Origin: Pseudomonas sp. MMS21 TM103 | GTDB lineage: Bacteria > Pseudomonadota > Gammaproteobacteria > Pseudomonadales > Pseudomonadaceae | Assembly: GCF_022132145.1 (NCBI RefSeq) | Contig: NZ_JAJISP010000002.1 | Location: forward strand, 744,001-808,000 | Direction: 5' to 3' | DNA length: 64,000 nucleotides | Part shown: piece by piece, positions 1-8,736 of the stretch | How the letters are laid out: each line of letters starts with the position of its first letter | How positions within the stretch are numbered: position 1 is the first letter of the stretch | Translations under genes and position numbers: made by a program | Notes under the pieces: model-generated | Database searches by the model: none | Told to the model about the DNA's origin: nothing | Seen by the model: the letters and a program-made list of their open reading frames with translations, nothing else

Positions 1-391
1 CGCTGACCAGCCCTTTGAATTTGCTGTTTAGAAAGGTGAAGCTGGCTTGGAAGTTCACCGCATTTTCCGCGTAAGTGGTCTGCTCGACCTGCACATCAAC
101 GGTGTTCTGATCGATCGATGGATGCGAGGGGATGCGGTAGGCCAGGTTGGCATTGCCCATGGCCATGCCCTCGGCGGCGATGTGCCGGCTGTTGGTGCGG
201 GCCAGACCGGCCGAACCACGCTGGGTATTGGCACTCTGCTCGGCCAGCACCGTAGCGAAATCCAGATCACGCGCCTTGTAGTTGGGCGTATCGGCGTTGG
301 CGATGTTGTTGGCCAACACCTCGGCACGATCGGCGCGGAAGCTGAGTGCCCGTTCGTGGATGCCTAGTGCGCTGTCGAAGCTGATGCTCAT
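1..391 (-). CDS. flgB: Flagellar basal-body rod protein FlgB (partial, cut by the window edge)
   Basis: The reading frame starts at the ATG at 391 (minus strand) with MSISFDSALG and stays open to base 1, so the C-terminus lies outside the window. The visible 130 residues carry the FlgB/FlgC N-terminal pattern: ALSFRADRAEVLANNIANADTPNYKARDLDF is the conserved rod/hook core (residues about 15-45, shown split: ALSFRADRAEV, LANNIANADTPNYKARD). FlgB is a proximal rod subunit exported by the flagellar type III apparatus. A sigma-54 promoter sits about 50 bases upstream. The gene follows cheR on the same strand, the usual Pseudomonas order. Product identity is firm; only the end is missing. Confidence 0.93.
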   Translation of the reverse strand, partial: MSISFDSALGIHERALSFRADRAEVLANNIANADTPNYKARDLDFATVLAEQSANTQRGSAGLARTNSRHIAAEGMAMGNANLAYRIPSHPSIDQNTVDVQVEQTTYAENAVNFQASFTFLNSKFKGLVS

Positions 392-441
392 GGTCAGGAA
401 CCTTTGCCGTTGGGCTTGCCTGTTTTGCGTACAAGACATTT

Positions 442-457
442 AGCAAAGGTCGTGCCA
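442..457 (-). promoter_or_regulatory. Sigma-54 (RpoN) promoter upstream of flgB
   Basis: On the minus strand the sequence TGGCACGACCTTTGCT matches the sigma-54 consensus TGGCAC-N5-TTGCW at every position, with the invariant GG and GC correctly spaced. It lies about 50 bases before the flgB start codon and points toward it. Early/middle flagellar rod operons in Pseudomonas are known to be RpoN/FleQ dependent, which supports the call. Confidence 0.88.
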
Positions 458-854
458 TTTAATTTGTTTGTTATATTTCAATAACTTAGTGAATATTTAA
501 GGCGCCTTGAGCGGTCAAGCGGCAAGACTTTTCCGCCTCATGGCAAACAATTCGACAAGCAGGTCAAGGTTTTGCCGCTGCGTATGGCCACAGCCGATCC
601 AGTGCTTTCTTCAACCACGAACCATGAGTCAGCAACGGAAGCGGCGTCACAGCCTGGATCAGCCAGAGCGCAATCCAGACCGGGCGACTGTCCAGATCCT
701 CGGGCAGGCACCAACCTGCAGAAGGCGCGACCAGCGGCGATAGCAGGCATGGCCGCGCCATAGGGAAAGCATCGCGCAGGGGCGCCCACTTACAGGCTCG
801 GGGGAGGCCTGCGGCGAGGACAATCGGCGAACCTGGCACGTAAGCATTTAACAA
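458..854. other. Non-coding stretch between cheR and flgB
   Basis: About 400 bases without a supportable gene. Several short open frames exist on both strands, but none has a clear ribosome binding site or a recognisable domain. The left end is AT-rich, next to the flgB promoter; the rest is G+C-rich. It may hold FleQ-type enhancer sites for the sigma-54 promoter, but no motif could be assigned. Confidence 0.5.
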
Positions 855-881
855 AAACGGGAGGCCACTGGCCTCCCGTTT
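851..881 (-). terminator. Rho-independent terminator after cheR
   Basis: A 12-bp perfect stem (AAACGGGAGGCC, loop AGT on the minus strand) is followed on the minus strand by TTTTTGTT. It begins about 30 bases past the cheR stop codon, so it ends cheV-cheR transcription and leaves flgB to its own promoter. Confidence 0.85.
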
Positions 882-910
882 CTATATCAGTGCAATCCTG
901 TGCCACTGGC

Positions 911-1738
911 TCACTTCACCTTGTAGATGATCCCCGGACTGCATTGCACCATCTGATAACGATCAGGCAGGCCGTTGAGTGCCTCCGAGGCGCCCAGGAA
1001 CAAGTAGCCACCCGGTTTCAACATGGCATGAATGCGCGTGAGGATGTCTTTCTTCATGTCGGCGGAAAAATAGATCAACACGTTGCGACAAAACACGATG
1101 TCAAACTTGCCCAGGCTGGCATAGCTGTCCATCAGATTCAGCGGACGAAACTCGACGCGACTCTTGATCGCCGGTTTGACGACCCAACGCCCAGGTGCTT
1201 TCGGATCGAAATAGCGCTGCAAGCGCTCTTGAGACAGGCCGCGCCCCATTGCCAGGCTGTCGTATTCACCGGATTTGCAATTAGCCAACATCGACGGCGA
1301 AAGATCGGTGGCAACAATTTGCACGCCTGCCTTGAGTTGGCCGATATTGGTTTTCTCAAATTCATCGATGCTCATCGACAGGGAATATGGCTCCTGCCCC
1401 GAAGAACAGGCCGCTGACCAAATGCGCAGACGCTGGCCCGGAGCCGCCTTGATCATCTCGGGCAAGACCCGGTTCTTCAGTACCTCGAAGGGATAGGTGT
1501 CACGAAACCACAGCGTTTCATTGGTGGTCATGGCATCCACCACCTGCTCACGCAAACCGCTACGCGGCTGGGCTTGCATACGCTGCACCAACTCCCCCAG
1601 GGTCTTGATCCCGTGTTGCTCCTGCAACTTGTTCAGTCGGCTGGATACCAGGTACTGCTTATTGCTACCCAGCAAAATGCCACAGGCCTTTTCCAGGAAC
1701 GTCCGGAACTGCTCAAAATCCAAATTACCTGAAGACAC
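911..1738 (-). CDS. cheR: Chemotaxis protein methyltransferase CheR
   Basis: 275 residues from a GTG start at 1738. This start is preferred over the TTG further upstream because GAGG sits 8 bases before it and it gives the family's usual N-terminus (SSGNLDFEQFRTFLEKACGI). CheR transfers methyl groups from S-adenosylmethionine to glutamates of chemoreceptors. The N-terminal helical domain covers about residues 1-80. The Rossmann domain follows with the SAM-binding segment WSAACSSGQEPYS near residue 110 and the late motif FCRNVLIYF near 220. It follows cheV on the same strand within the flagellar region, matching the cheR1 position in Pseudomonas. Confidence 0.93.
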   Translation of the reverse strand: MSSGNLDFEQFRTFLEKACGILLGSNKQYLVSSRLNKLQEQHGIKTLGELVQRMQAQPRSGLREQVVDAMTTNETLWFRDTYPFEVLKNRVLPEMIKAAPGQRLRIWSAACSSGQEPYSLSMSIDEFEKTNIGQLKAGVQIVATDLSPSMLANCKSGEYDSLAMGRGLSQERLQRYFDPKAPGRWVVKPAIKSRVEFRPLNLMDSYASLGKFDIVFCRNVLIYFSADMKKDILTRIHAMLKPGGYLFLGASEALNGLPDRYQMVQCSPGIIYKVK

Positions 1739-1948
1739 TAGCCAGGCCTCGCCAATCAAAGTATTGCACTGAAAGATGCACCCACTGCCCTATCTCAGAC
1801 CTAAGCAGAACTGCTGCATTCGGAGGTACTGCGATTAAACAGGCTCAACAACTCATTTACGCGTGAAAAAGCCAGGTCCGGCAAGCGGCAACAGCCTGCG
1901 GTTCTGCGAGCGCGAGACGATCCCCTGCAGGCGTTCGCCCAGCGCTCA

Positions 1949-2881
1949 CTAGGTCTGATCGACCTCATTGATGCGTGCAACTACCCGCGATGCCAGGTCA
2001 TCAGGACGAAACTTGGCAAGAAAGTCATTGGCACCAACCTTCTTCACCATGGCCTGATTGAACACCCCGGAAAGCGAAGTATGCAGGAGGATGTGCAACT
2101 TCTGCATACGCACATCACTGCGGATCTCTGCGGTCAGGGTATAACCGTCCATTTCCGGCATCTCGATATCGGAAATCAGCATCAGCAGCTCCTCATCGGC
2201 ATGCCTGCCCTCATCTGCCATGTTGCGCAGGTAATCCAGGGCTTGCCGACCATCGTTTAGCGCCGTGACCTCTACCCCAACGGTTTGCAGACAACGAATC
2301 ACCTGCTTGCGGGCCACCGATGAGTCATCGACGATCAGCACGCGCTTGCTGAGCGCCTTGCTTTGAGTTTGAGCATCGACAACACCGACAGAAATCACCT
2401 CGGAGGTTGGGGCTACTTCGGCGAGGATTTTCTCCACGTCGAGGATCTCCACCAACTCCTTGTCCAGGCGGGTCACCGCAGTGAGGTAGTGGTCACGCCC
2501 CGCCCCCTTGGGTGGCGGATGGATCTCCTCCCAGTTCATGTTGACAATGCGCTCGACCGAATGCACCAGAAAGCCCTGAACCTTGGTGTTGTATTCGGTG
2601 ATGATGACGAAGCTGTTCTTCAGATCCTGCAATGGCGGCCGACCGGTAGCCATGGACAGATCGAGAATAGGGATGGTGCCCCCCCGAATACTCGCCACCC
2701 CCCGCACGACCGGGCTTGATTTAGGCATGATGGTGAGCTTGGGGCATTGCAGCACCTCCTTCACCTTGAATACGTTGATGCCATAAAGCTGCCCGCCATC
2801 TAGACGAAACAGCAGCAGTTCCAAACGATTCTGCCCAACCAACTGCGTGCGCTGGTTAACCGAATCCATTACACCGGCCAT
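1949..2881 (-). CDS. cheV: Chemotaxis coupling/response-regulator protein CheV
   Basis: 310 residues. The N-terminal CheW-like coupling domain (about 15-160, with FKVKEVLQCP and SIRGGTIPILDLS) is fused to a receiver domain (about 175-305). The receiver shows the acidic pair in VLIVDDSS, the phospho-acceptor Asp in ISDIEMPEMDGYT, and the Lys in FLAKFRPDDL. CheV links chemoreceptors to CheA and can be phosphorylated to adjust adaptation. It is transcribed divergently from flgA and upstream of cheR, with 210 bases between them. The first ATG is used; a second ATG four codons in is also possible. Confidence 0.93.
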   Translation of the reverse strand: MAGVMDSVNQRTQLVGQNRLELLLFRLDGGQLYGINVFKVKEVLQCPKLTIMPKSSPVVRGVASIRGGTIPILDLSMATGRPPLQDLKNSFVIITEYNTKVQGFLVHSVERIVNMNWEEIHPPPKGAGRDHYLTAVTRLDKELVEILDVEKILAEVAPTSEVISVGVVDAQTQSKALSKRVLIVDDSSVARKQVIRCLQTVGVEVTALNDGRQALDYLRNMADEGRHADEELLMLISDIEMPEMDGYTLTAEIRSDVRMQKLHILLHTSLSGVFNQAMVKKVGANDFLAKFRPDDLASRVVARINEVDQT

Positions 2882-2957
2882 GCCCCAACCCCTGTGTTTG
2901 AGTAGCGCACATTGTGCTTAGCGTAGCAGGCGGCACGCGCCTTGCTAATCACTCTGC

Positions 2958-3740
2958 ATGAACGCAGAAACGACAACTTTTCGACACTTCTACCGGAGCA
3001 GGTATCGATACCTGCCGGCAAAAGGCCGCCATTGGCTGGCAGTTTTACCTGCTTTGCTCGCGCTCGGCTACAGCTCCGTGGCACTCGCCGCGGCAACCTT
3101 GCCTGAACAGCTTATCGGCGCCACCCAGGGTTTTCTTGAGCTGACAGTAGCCGACTACCTGCAGCGCAGCGACATTCAAGGGCGACATGAGGTTGAAATC
3201 AACCGTATCGACCCACGCTTGCGCCTGCCCCTGTGTGACAAGGAATTGACGATTAGCCTGGAAAGCCCTGCCCAACCCATCGGACGCGTCACCATGCGGG
3301 TGCGCTGTGATGGCAGTTCACCCTGGACGGTTTTCGTTCCCGGCGAGGTCAGACTCTACCGTGACGTGGTTACCGCCATCCGCCCGCTCAAGCGCGAGGC
3401 CGTGCTGACAGACATGGACGTAAGCCTGACGGAGCGCGAAGTCGGCCTACTCAACCAAGGTTATATGACCAGCCTCAGGCAAGCTGTCGGCAAAAAACTG
3501 ACGCGGCCGATGCAAACAGATCAGGTGTTGGCGCCGGTGAATGTCGAGCAAGCCGAGGCCATTCGCAAAGGCGACCAGGTGGTGATCAGCGCACGCAGCG
3601 GCAGCATGAGCGTGCGCACGCCGGGCGAAGCCCTATCGGACGGGGCCATCGGCAAACAGATCAGTGTGCGCAACCAACGCTCGAAACGTGTAGTCAAAGC
3701 ACGGGTAATAGGGCCCGGCCAAGTTGAAGTAGCCATGTAG
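2958..3740 (+). CDS. flgA: Flagellar P-ring assembly chaperone FlgA
   Basis: 260 residues from the ATG at 2958. A basic N-terminus (about 23 residues) precedes a hydrophobic signal core ([19 protein letters not shown]), with likely cleavage near AAA|TLPEQ, so the protein is periplasmic. The C-terminal SAF/ChapFlgA domain is seen in the segments [15 protein letters not shown] and [19 protein letters not shown] (about 190-250). FlgA assists polymerisation of FlgI around the rod. It is divergent from cheV and upstream of flgM, as in other pseudomonads. The unusually long pre-signal extension means a start slightly downstream cannot be excluded. Confidence 0.9.
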   Translation: MNAETTTFRHFYRSRYRYLPAKGRHWLAVLPALLALGYSSVALAAATLPEQLIGATQGFLELTVADYLQRSDIQGRHEVEINRIDPRLRLPLCDKELTISLESPAQPIGRVTMRVRCDGSSPWTVFVPGEVRLYRDVVTAIRPLKREAVLTDMDVSLTEREVGLLNQGYMTSLRQAVGKKLTRPMQTDQVLAPVNVEQAEAIRKGDQVVISARSGSMSVRTPGEALSDGAIGKQISVRNQRSKRVVKARVIGPGQVEVAM

Positions 3741-3841
3741 GCACGATTCTCGCCTCTTCCAGAGAGGCTGCAGCAGCATGGGCTGGCTGACGATTTGTCA
3801 CACAGTAGTTAGACTGTTAGTTGAAACACTGCTTTTTTCTC

Positions 3842-3868
3842 TAAAGTTTTGCCCAGGACGGCCGAGAA
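3842..3868 (+). promoter_or_regulatory. FliA (sigma-28) promoter upstream of flgM
   Basis: TAAAGTTT at 3842-3849, an 11-base spacer and GCCGAGAA at 3861-3868 match the flagellar sigma-28 consensus TAAAGTTT-N11-GCCGATAA with one mismatch. It lies about 40 bases before the flgM start codon. This places the anti-sigma factor under the sigma factor it restrains, as known for FliA/FlgM. Confidence 0.9.
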
Positions 3869-3906
3869 CTAGGCAAGCGTCCCAATACTGCTCGAGGTTT
3901 TACATC

Positions 3907-4248
3907 ATGGTCATCGACTTCAACCGGCTAAACAATGCCGCCACTTCTGCCAATTCAGGGCGTGTGGGCGGTGCTCAGTCTGGTGGCCGGAATGAAGCCA
4001 TCAGCGACAAATCGACCAGCCCGTCAGCAGCTCAGGCCCAGCCGGCAGACACCAGCCAGAGCGGCGAGTCGGTACAGTTCAGTCGCGAAGCACAACAGCT
4101 GCAAAAGATCAGCGAAAAACTGGCTGAACAACCAACCGTTGATAAAGAACGCGTTGCCCAGCTCAAACAAGCAATCCTTGACGGCAGTTACCAGGTCGAC
4201 AGCCAGCGTGTTGCCAGCAAACTGCTCGACTTCGAATCCCAGCGCTAG
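3907..4248 (+). CDS. flgM: Anti-sigma-28 factor FlgM
   Basis: 113 residues from the ATG at 3907 ([10 protein letters not shown]). This start is chosen because GAGG lies upstream and the FliA promoter at 3842-3868 would fall inside any longer frame. FlgM binds FliA until the hook is finished and is then exported. The N-terminal half is Ser/Ala/Gln-rich and disordered, as expected for export. The C-terminal FliA-binding part is visible in [20 protein letters not shown] (about 80-99) and ASKLLDFE. flgN follows after about 75 bases. Confidence 0.92.
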   Translation: MVIDFNRLNNAATSANSGRVGGAQSGGRNEAISDKSTSPSAAQAQPADTSQSGESVQFSREAQQLQKISEKLAEQPTVDKERVAQLKQAILDGSYQVDSQRVASKLLDFESQR

Positions 4249-4324
4249 TCCCAGGGCAGCGCCAGGATGTTAGGCTTACAGCGCAGTGACGCTGCTACGG
4301 CCCCTAAACATCTGAGAGCCTGCA

Positions 4325-4792
4325 ATGCACGATACAACCCTGCTTAAGCTTTTCAACGACGATATCGACAGCGCCGAGCAACTGCTCGAACTGATCGATA
4401 ATGAATTCCAGGCCCTCGGCGAGCGCGACCTGGTTCGTTTGCAAAGCATTTTGGAAAATAAACAACCACTGCTGGCGCTGCTCGATCAACACGGTCAGGC
4501 GCGCAGCCAACTGCTGCTCAGCCTACAATTGAGCGCCGACAAAGCAGGACTGCAAGCCCTTGCTGAACGCTCGAGCCAAGGCGCTGAACTACTTGAGCGC
4601 GGCGAGCAACTGCATGCTCTGCTCGAACGCTGCCAAGCTGGCAATTTACGCAACGGCCGCTTGATTCGCTCCAGCCAGGCATCGACAAGCAGCATCCTCG
4701 GCATTCTCCGGGGTGGCGAAACCCCCAGCCTCTATGACAGCCGCGGCAGTACCGCTAGAATCGGCCAGCAGCGCCCGCTCAGTCAGGCCTGA
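4325..4792 (+). CDS. flgN: Flagellar export chaperone FlgN
   Basis: 155 residues. The protein is largely helical with heptad-like Leu spacing (LLELIDNEFQALGERDLVRL, LLALLDQHGQARSQLLLSLQ), typical of FlgN, the export chaperone for hook-associated proteins FlgK and FlgL. The C-terminus is Ser/Gly-rich. Position directly after flgM and before flgZ matches the Pseudomonas flgMN-flgZ group. Sequence conservation of FlgN is low, so the call rests on length, helix pattern and context together. Confidence 0.88.
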   Translation: MHDTTLLKLFNDDIDSAEQLLELIDNEFQALGERDLVRLQSILENKQPLLALLDQHGQARSQLLLSLQLSADKAGLQALAERSSQGAELLERGEQLHALLERCQAGNLRNGRLIRSSQASTSSILGILRGGETPSLYDSRGSTARIGQQRPLSQA

Positions 4793-4875
4793 ACACTTAA
4801 TATAAGACACAGAAAAAATGCTGGCATAATGACAGCATTCTAGTGTCACTGTATCTGCCTGGAGAGTTCTGGACC

Positions 4876-5625
4876 GTGTCCAATCCCTTTATCGAGGACG
4901 ATGGCCCACAACCACCGATGGTTCTCAAAGCCCCCGTGGAAATCGTGGCCAATCTGCGTCAACTGCAACAACACCACGACCCGTTGGTCATCACTTTCCA
5001 CGAGCGCAACCAACGCTTCCAGAGCTACCTGATCGAAGTCGATCGCGACAATAATCGACTGATTCTCGATGAGATGATCCCCAATGACGCCGAGCGCTTT
5101 CTGCAGAACGGCGAGCCTTTTCGCATCGAAGCCTTCCATGAAGGCGTGCGCGTAGCCTGGGAGTGCCTGCAGCCGGTACAGATAGACCAGCACCAGGGGG
5201 CACGCTGCTACTTCAGCCCGATGCCTGAAGAAGTGCATTACCATCAGCGACGCAATGCATACAGAGCGCCGCTCAAGCAAACCGAACAGATCAAGATCGA
5301 ACTGGCCGGCGCCAAGTTGCGCAGCCCTATAACGGGACTACTGCTGGATATTTCCGCCACTGGTTGCAAAGTACGCTTGCCGGGCAATGTCGCCAGCAGC
5401 CTGCACTCTGGCCAGGTTTATGAGCGCTTTACCGCTCAACTGCCCTTCGGCGCTATGACCACTGCCGTGGAACTGCGCCATGTGCAGTATGAAGAGAAAC
5501 TCGACACGACCTTTGCCGGTGTGCGCTTTCATCGCATGAGCGGCCTGGAGCAACGCCAGGTCGAACGTTTCGTCTACCAACTGCAACGCGAGGCACGCCG
5601 CTTCGACAGCGAGGGTTTGTTCTAG
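4876..5625 (+). CDS. flgZ: PilZ-domain c-di-GMP flagellar brake protein (FlgZ/YcgR)
   Basis: 249 residues from a GTG start at 4876. GGAGAG nine bases before it supports this start over an upstream TTG frame. The N-terminal YcgR domain (about 1-115) is followed by a PilZ domain. The c-di-GMP contacts are visible: the arginine motif in RRNAYRAP (near 136) and DISATGCKV (near 168), the RxxxR and D/NxSxxG signatures. The protein slows or biases the flagellar motor when c-di-GMP is high. It follows flgN by about 80 bases on the same strand. Confidence 0.9.
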   Translation: MSNPFIEDDGPQPPMVLKAPVEIVANLRQLQQHHDPLVITFHERNQRFQSYLIEVDRDNNRLILDEMIPNDAERFLQNGEPFRIEAFHEGVRVAWECLQPVQIDQHQGARCYFSPMPEEVHYHQRRNAYRAPLKQTEQIKIELAGAKLRSPITGLLLDISATGCKVRLPGNVASSLHSGQVYERFTAQLPFGAMTTAVELRHVQYEEKLDTTFAGVRFHRMSGLEQRQVERFVYQLQREARRFDSEGLF

Positions 5626-5877
5626 CAGCCTGCCGAGCAAGCACAACTGACCCGTAGGTTGTGCCGAGAAACGAACGGCCACGCTCGGCGGAGTTCGATC
5701 TGCACGGCCCGGCCCAACCGACAAAACTGCTATTCCCGCAAAGGCTGCCAGGATCTTATCGGGAATTACCCGTCATCTTTGCCGAACTCTCGTCACGCGA
5801 CAAACCAGGTCGCCAGGCTCGAGTTCAAAACCACTGGTACCAATGGCCAGGCTGACCTGTAAGCCGCCAGAAAGCGG

Positions 5878-6495
5878 TCAGACGTCGACCCGAATGCCCA
5901 GCGCCGCCAGGCGTGGCAGATCTTCCGGGCGATCGACATCCCACAAGGCCGGCAATAGCTGATGATGCCAGTCCAGCTGTTGCAGCCGCTCGCAGGTCAT
6001 GCTCAAGACCTGGTCAGTTCCCCAGGGCATGGCGTGAAACAGCAAGGGATCGACGCGGCGCAAGCCAAGCAGAACGTAACCCCCATCCTCGGCCGGCCCC
6101 AGTACTACTGGCTTCCCGTGCAATGCCTGACAAGCACCATTGAGGTACTCGCCATCCAGCGCCGGGCAATCATTGCCGATCAACACCACTGCATCGCTTT
6201 CCGCCAGCCCCAAGGTCGCTATGCATCGCATGCGCTCACCCAGGTCGCCGGCGGGCTGCTCAACCAACGTCCAGTTCAACTGATCGGCGAGTGCCTGCAA
6301 CTGTGCGTCCGGACTGTCGTCCAACCACAAGAACCGCTGATTGAACCCTTCCGACGGAAGCTGCAAGGCTCGCTCGAGCAATAACCGCTGCAGGTCACAC
6401 GCGCCCTCTTCACCCAGAACAGGGATCAGCCTGGTTTTCACCCGCCCAGGCACAGGCGCACGCGCCAGCATGTGCAAAGAGATAGACAGATTCAT
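5878..6495 (-). CDS. TIGR04282-family glycosyltransferase (DUF2064; rSAM/selenodomain-associated transferase 1 type)
   Basis: 205 residues. The nucleotidyl/glycosyltransferase-like fold is marked by LARAPVPGRVKTRLIP at the N-terminus, GNDCPALDGEYL near 110 and GPAEDGGYVLLGL near 135. These are hallmark motifs of the TIGR04282 group, seen beside TIGR04283 transferases and, in some species, arsenosugar genes. The start overlaps the stop of the upstream gene by 4 bases (ATGA), so the two are translationally coupled. The acceptor and donor are unknown; no arsenic or radical-SAM gene lies nearby. Confidence 0.85.
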   Translation of the reverse strand: MNLSISLHMLARAPVPGRVKTRLIPVLGEEGACDLQRLLLERALQLPSEGFNQRFLWLDDSPDAQLQALADQLNWTLVEQPAGDLGERMRCIATLGLAESDAVVLIGNDCPALDGEYLNGACQALHGKPVVLGPAEDGGYVLLGLRRVDPLLFHAMPWGTDQVLSMTCERLQQLDWHHQLLPALWDVDRPEDLPRLAALGIRVDV

Positions 6496-7184
6496 AGCGG
6501 TGGCCCTCGATGATACTGCCGCGCCAACTGATCAGGGCTGGCGCCACAATAGTAGGCCAGCCGCAAACGCCACATGAACAACACAGTACGCCAAATGCCA
6601 TCGTGCTCCCAGCGTCTGCTTGAAGTTGACAGCGCAGGGCGCAAGCAACGCGGTCGCGCTCGCTTTTTCAGGCGCCCGCAGAGCTCGATGTCTTCCATCA
6701 AGGGGATGTCCGCGTAACCTCCCAGCGCCTCAAACGACTCGCGGGCGGCGAAGATTCCCTGGTCGCCCGTTGCCACACCGGTCAACCGTGAGCGTAGATT
6801 GATCATCGTACCGATCAAACGCAGAGCCAGGCCACTGCCCGACAAACGCACATCGAACCGCCCCCAGAGCGGCCGCTCTGCCAATACGGTAAGCAGCCGC
6901 TGGATGGACGCGGCACTAACCCGGGTATCGGCATGCACAAACCACAGATAATCGCCCCTTGCGACCGCGGCCCCGGCATTCATTTGCAGGGCGCGCCCCG
7001 CGCTCGTCTCGAGCACCTTATCGGCCTGCGCCGCCGCCAACGCACCTGTCGCGTCGCTGCTACCGCCATCCACCACAATCAGCTCCGCTCCAGCCGCGCG
7101 CAGCGGTGCCAGATCCGCCAGCAGCAAGGGTAGAGCCGCTGCTTCATTGCGAGCAGGGATGATCACGCTGAGCAAAGGCCTCAC
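6492..7184 (-). CDS. TIGR04283-family glycosyltransferase (GT2; rSAM/selenodomain-associated transferase 2 type)
   Basis: 230 residues with a GT-A family 2 fold: LLSVIIPARNEAAALP at the start, ELIVVDGGSSDAT near 35, and the metal-binding region DYLWFVHADTRV (DxD-like HAD) near 80. A late acidic motif IPLMEDIELCGRLKK near 160 is typical of TIGR04283. It overlaps both neighbours by 4 bases (upstream MFS gene and downstream TIGR04282 gene), so the three form one transcription unit. Substrate is not evident from the sequence. Confidence 0.86.
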   Translation of the reverse strand: MRPLLSVIIPARNEAAALPLLLADLAPLRAAGAELIVVDGGSSDATGALAAAQADKVLETSAGRALQMNAGAAVARGDYLWFVHADTRVSAASIQRLLTVLAERPLWGRFDVRLSGSGLALRLIGTMINLRSRLTGVATGDQGIFAARESFEALGGYADIPLMEDIELCGRLKKRARPRCLRPALSTSSRRWEHDGIWRTVLFMWRLRLAYYCGASPDQLARQYHRGPPL

Positions 7185-8503
7185 GGCAGCTTCGTCTCCT
7201 CAGCCAGATCAACCGCTCCGGCAGCGGCCATATCGGCGGTGTTGCCGTCGAGCATCTGATCCTGCACCACCTGCTCGTCGACTCGCGGGTCAAGGGCAGC
7301 CACCAGGGGTGAACTGGTCATGTTGTCCGGCATCGCGATGTGATGCAGCGGAGCATCGTCGACCTGGTGCAAGTGGGTGATGTTATCCGGGCGCACCCGC
7401 CAGATCAGGATCAAGGCCGAAAAACAGACGAAGACATAAAGCATATTGGCGCCCCAAAAGCGCATCAGCACACCGGCCAGCAATGGGCCGACACTGGCAC
7501 CGACGCCGAAGGTCACCAACAACATGGCGGTCAGCGAGACGCGCCGCTCGCCCTCGACATGGTCGTTGGCAAAAGCCACGGCCAGGGGATAGAGGCTGAA
7601 CTGCAACACCCCGATGACGAAACCGACACCGAGCAATACCCACATGTCCGCTTCCGGCATCAATGCCAGAGGCAACGCCGCCAAAGCCAACAACACCGCA
7701 CAGCCACGGATCAACGCAGCCCGATCGCAACGATCCGACAACCAGCCGAGCGGCCATTGCACCAGCAGGCCGGCAAAAATGCAGCTACCCATGAATAGAC
7801 CGACCTGCACGGTAGACAAACCCATGCGGGTCGCATACAGCGGCGCCAAACCGTAGAACGCACCAATCAGCAGGCCGGCAACGGCAATGGTGGTCAACGA
7901 CAAGGGCACCCGCTTGATGAAAAAATGCAACTCCAGCGGTGCCGGATGCATGGGCGCCGGGTGCAATCGATGGGTCAATGCTACCGGCACCAGGCACAGG
8001 GCAAAACACAGCGCGACCAGCATCAGCAGTTCAAGACCGAGAGTCGGATGCACCACCAACACCAGTTGACCGAGGATTAACCCCAGATAGGAAGCGCCCA
8101 TATATCCGGAAAACACCTGGCCGCGTTGAGTGGTATCCGCCTGCTCGTTGAGCCAGCTTTCGATCACCATGTATTGGCACATCATGGCCAGGCCCACCAG
8201 CAAGCGCAGTAGCAGCCAGGCCGGCAGCCAGTCGGTCAGGCCGTGGCCCAGCACCGCTGCAGTGACAACCCCGGCACAGGCGACATAAGCGCGAATGTGC
8301 CCGACCCGGCCGATCAGCCGGTGCCCCAACTTGCCGCCCAGTACCAGGCCCAGATAGTTGGCCGCCATCAAGGCACCCACCCATAGACCATCGACCGTTT
8401 CAGCCAGGCGCAACGCCAGGTAGGTACTCAACAAACCCGACCCCAGCAACATCAACAGGGTAGCGAAATACAGCGAACGAAAAGACTTCCAGATAAGGCG
8501 CAT
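7181..8503 (-). CDS. MFS transporter, YcaD-like
   Basis: 440 residues from the ATG at 8503 (MRLIWKSFRSLY). The frame is open for another 73 codons upstream, but those residues are not family-like and AAGGAG lies about 14 bases before this ATG. About 12 hydrophobic segments are visible, with an MFS loop motif GGKLGHRLIGRVGHIR in the first half and WLSDRCDRAALIRG in the second. A hydrophilic C-terminal tail of about 70 residues is unusual. The gene overlaps the TIGR04283 gene and follows the glutamine-synthetase-like gene on the same strand. Substrate unknown. Confidence 0.82.
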   Translation of the reverse strand: MRLIWKSFRSLYFATLLMLLGSGLLSTYLALRLAETVDGLWVGALMAANYLGLVLGGKLGHRLIGRVGHIRAYVACAGVVTAAVLGHGLTDWLPAWLLLRLLVGLAMMCQYMVIESWLNEQADTTQRGQVFSGYMGASYLGLILGQLVLVVHPTLGLELLMLVALCFALCLVPVALTHRLHPAPMHPAPLELHFFIKRVPLSLTTIAVAGLLIGAFYGLAPLYATRMGLSTVQVGLFMGSCIFAGLLVQWPLGWLSDRCDRAALIRGCAVLLALAALPLALMPEADMWVLLGVGFVIGVLQFSLYPLAVAFANDHVEGERRVSLTAMLLVTFGVGASVGPLLAGVLMRFWGANMLYVFVCFSALILIWRVRPDNITHLHQVDDAPLHHIAMPDNMTSSPLVAALDPRVDEQVVQDQMLDGNTADMAAAGAVDLAEETKLP

Positions 8504-8736
8504 GACTCTGCGAATAACTCCTTGATTGACGAGTGAACCGCTCGACGCGAACGGCGCGGCCGCGATGGCCGCAACAAACAAATGAACAAATGGGTGAAGC
8601 ATGCAGCACAGGGGTGAAGCCCAAGCGCAGTGCACGCTAGCATGCGCTTGGCCCACATCAGTCGGCACTGCCGTGTGCTGGGTCGGGCCGCATGGCCTGA
8701 ATTGTATAGCGGCTGAGCCCAATAACTCGCCACTGG

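Noticed and set aside
538..854. Short frames in the cheR-flgB gap
   Set aside because: Overlapping frames on both strands, no ribosome binding site and no homology signal; treated as non-coding.
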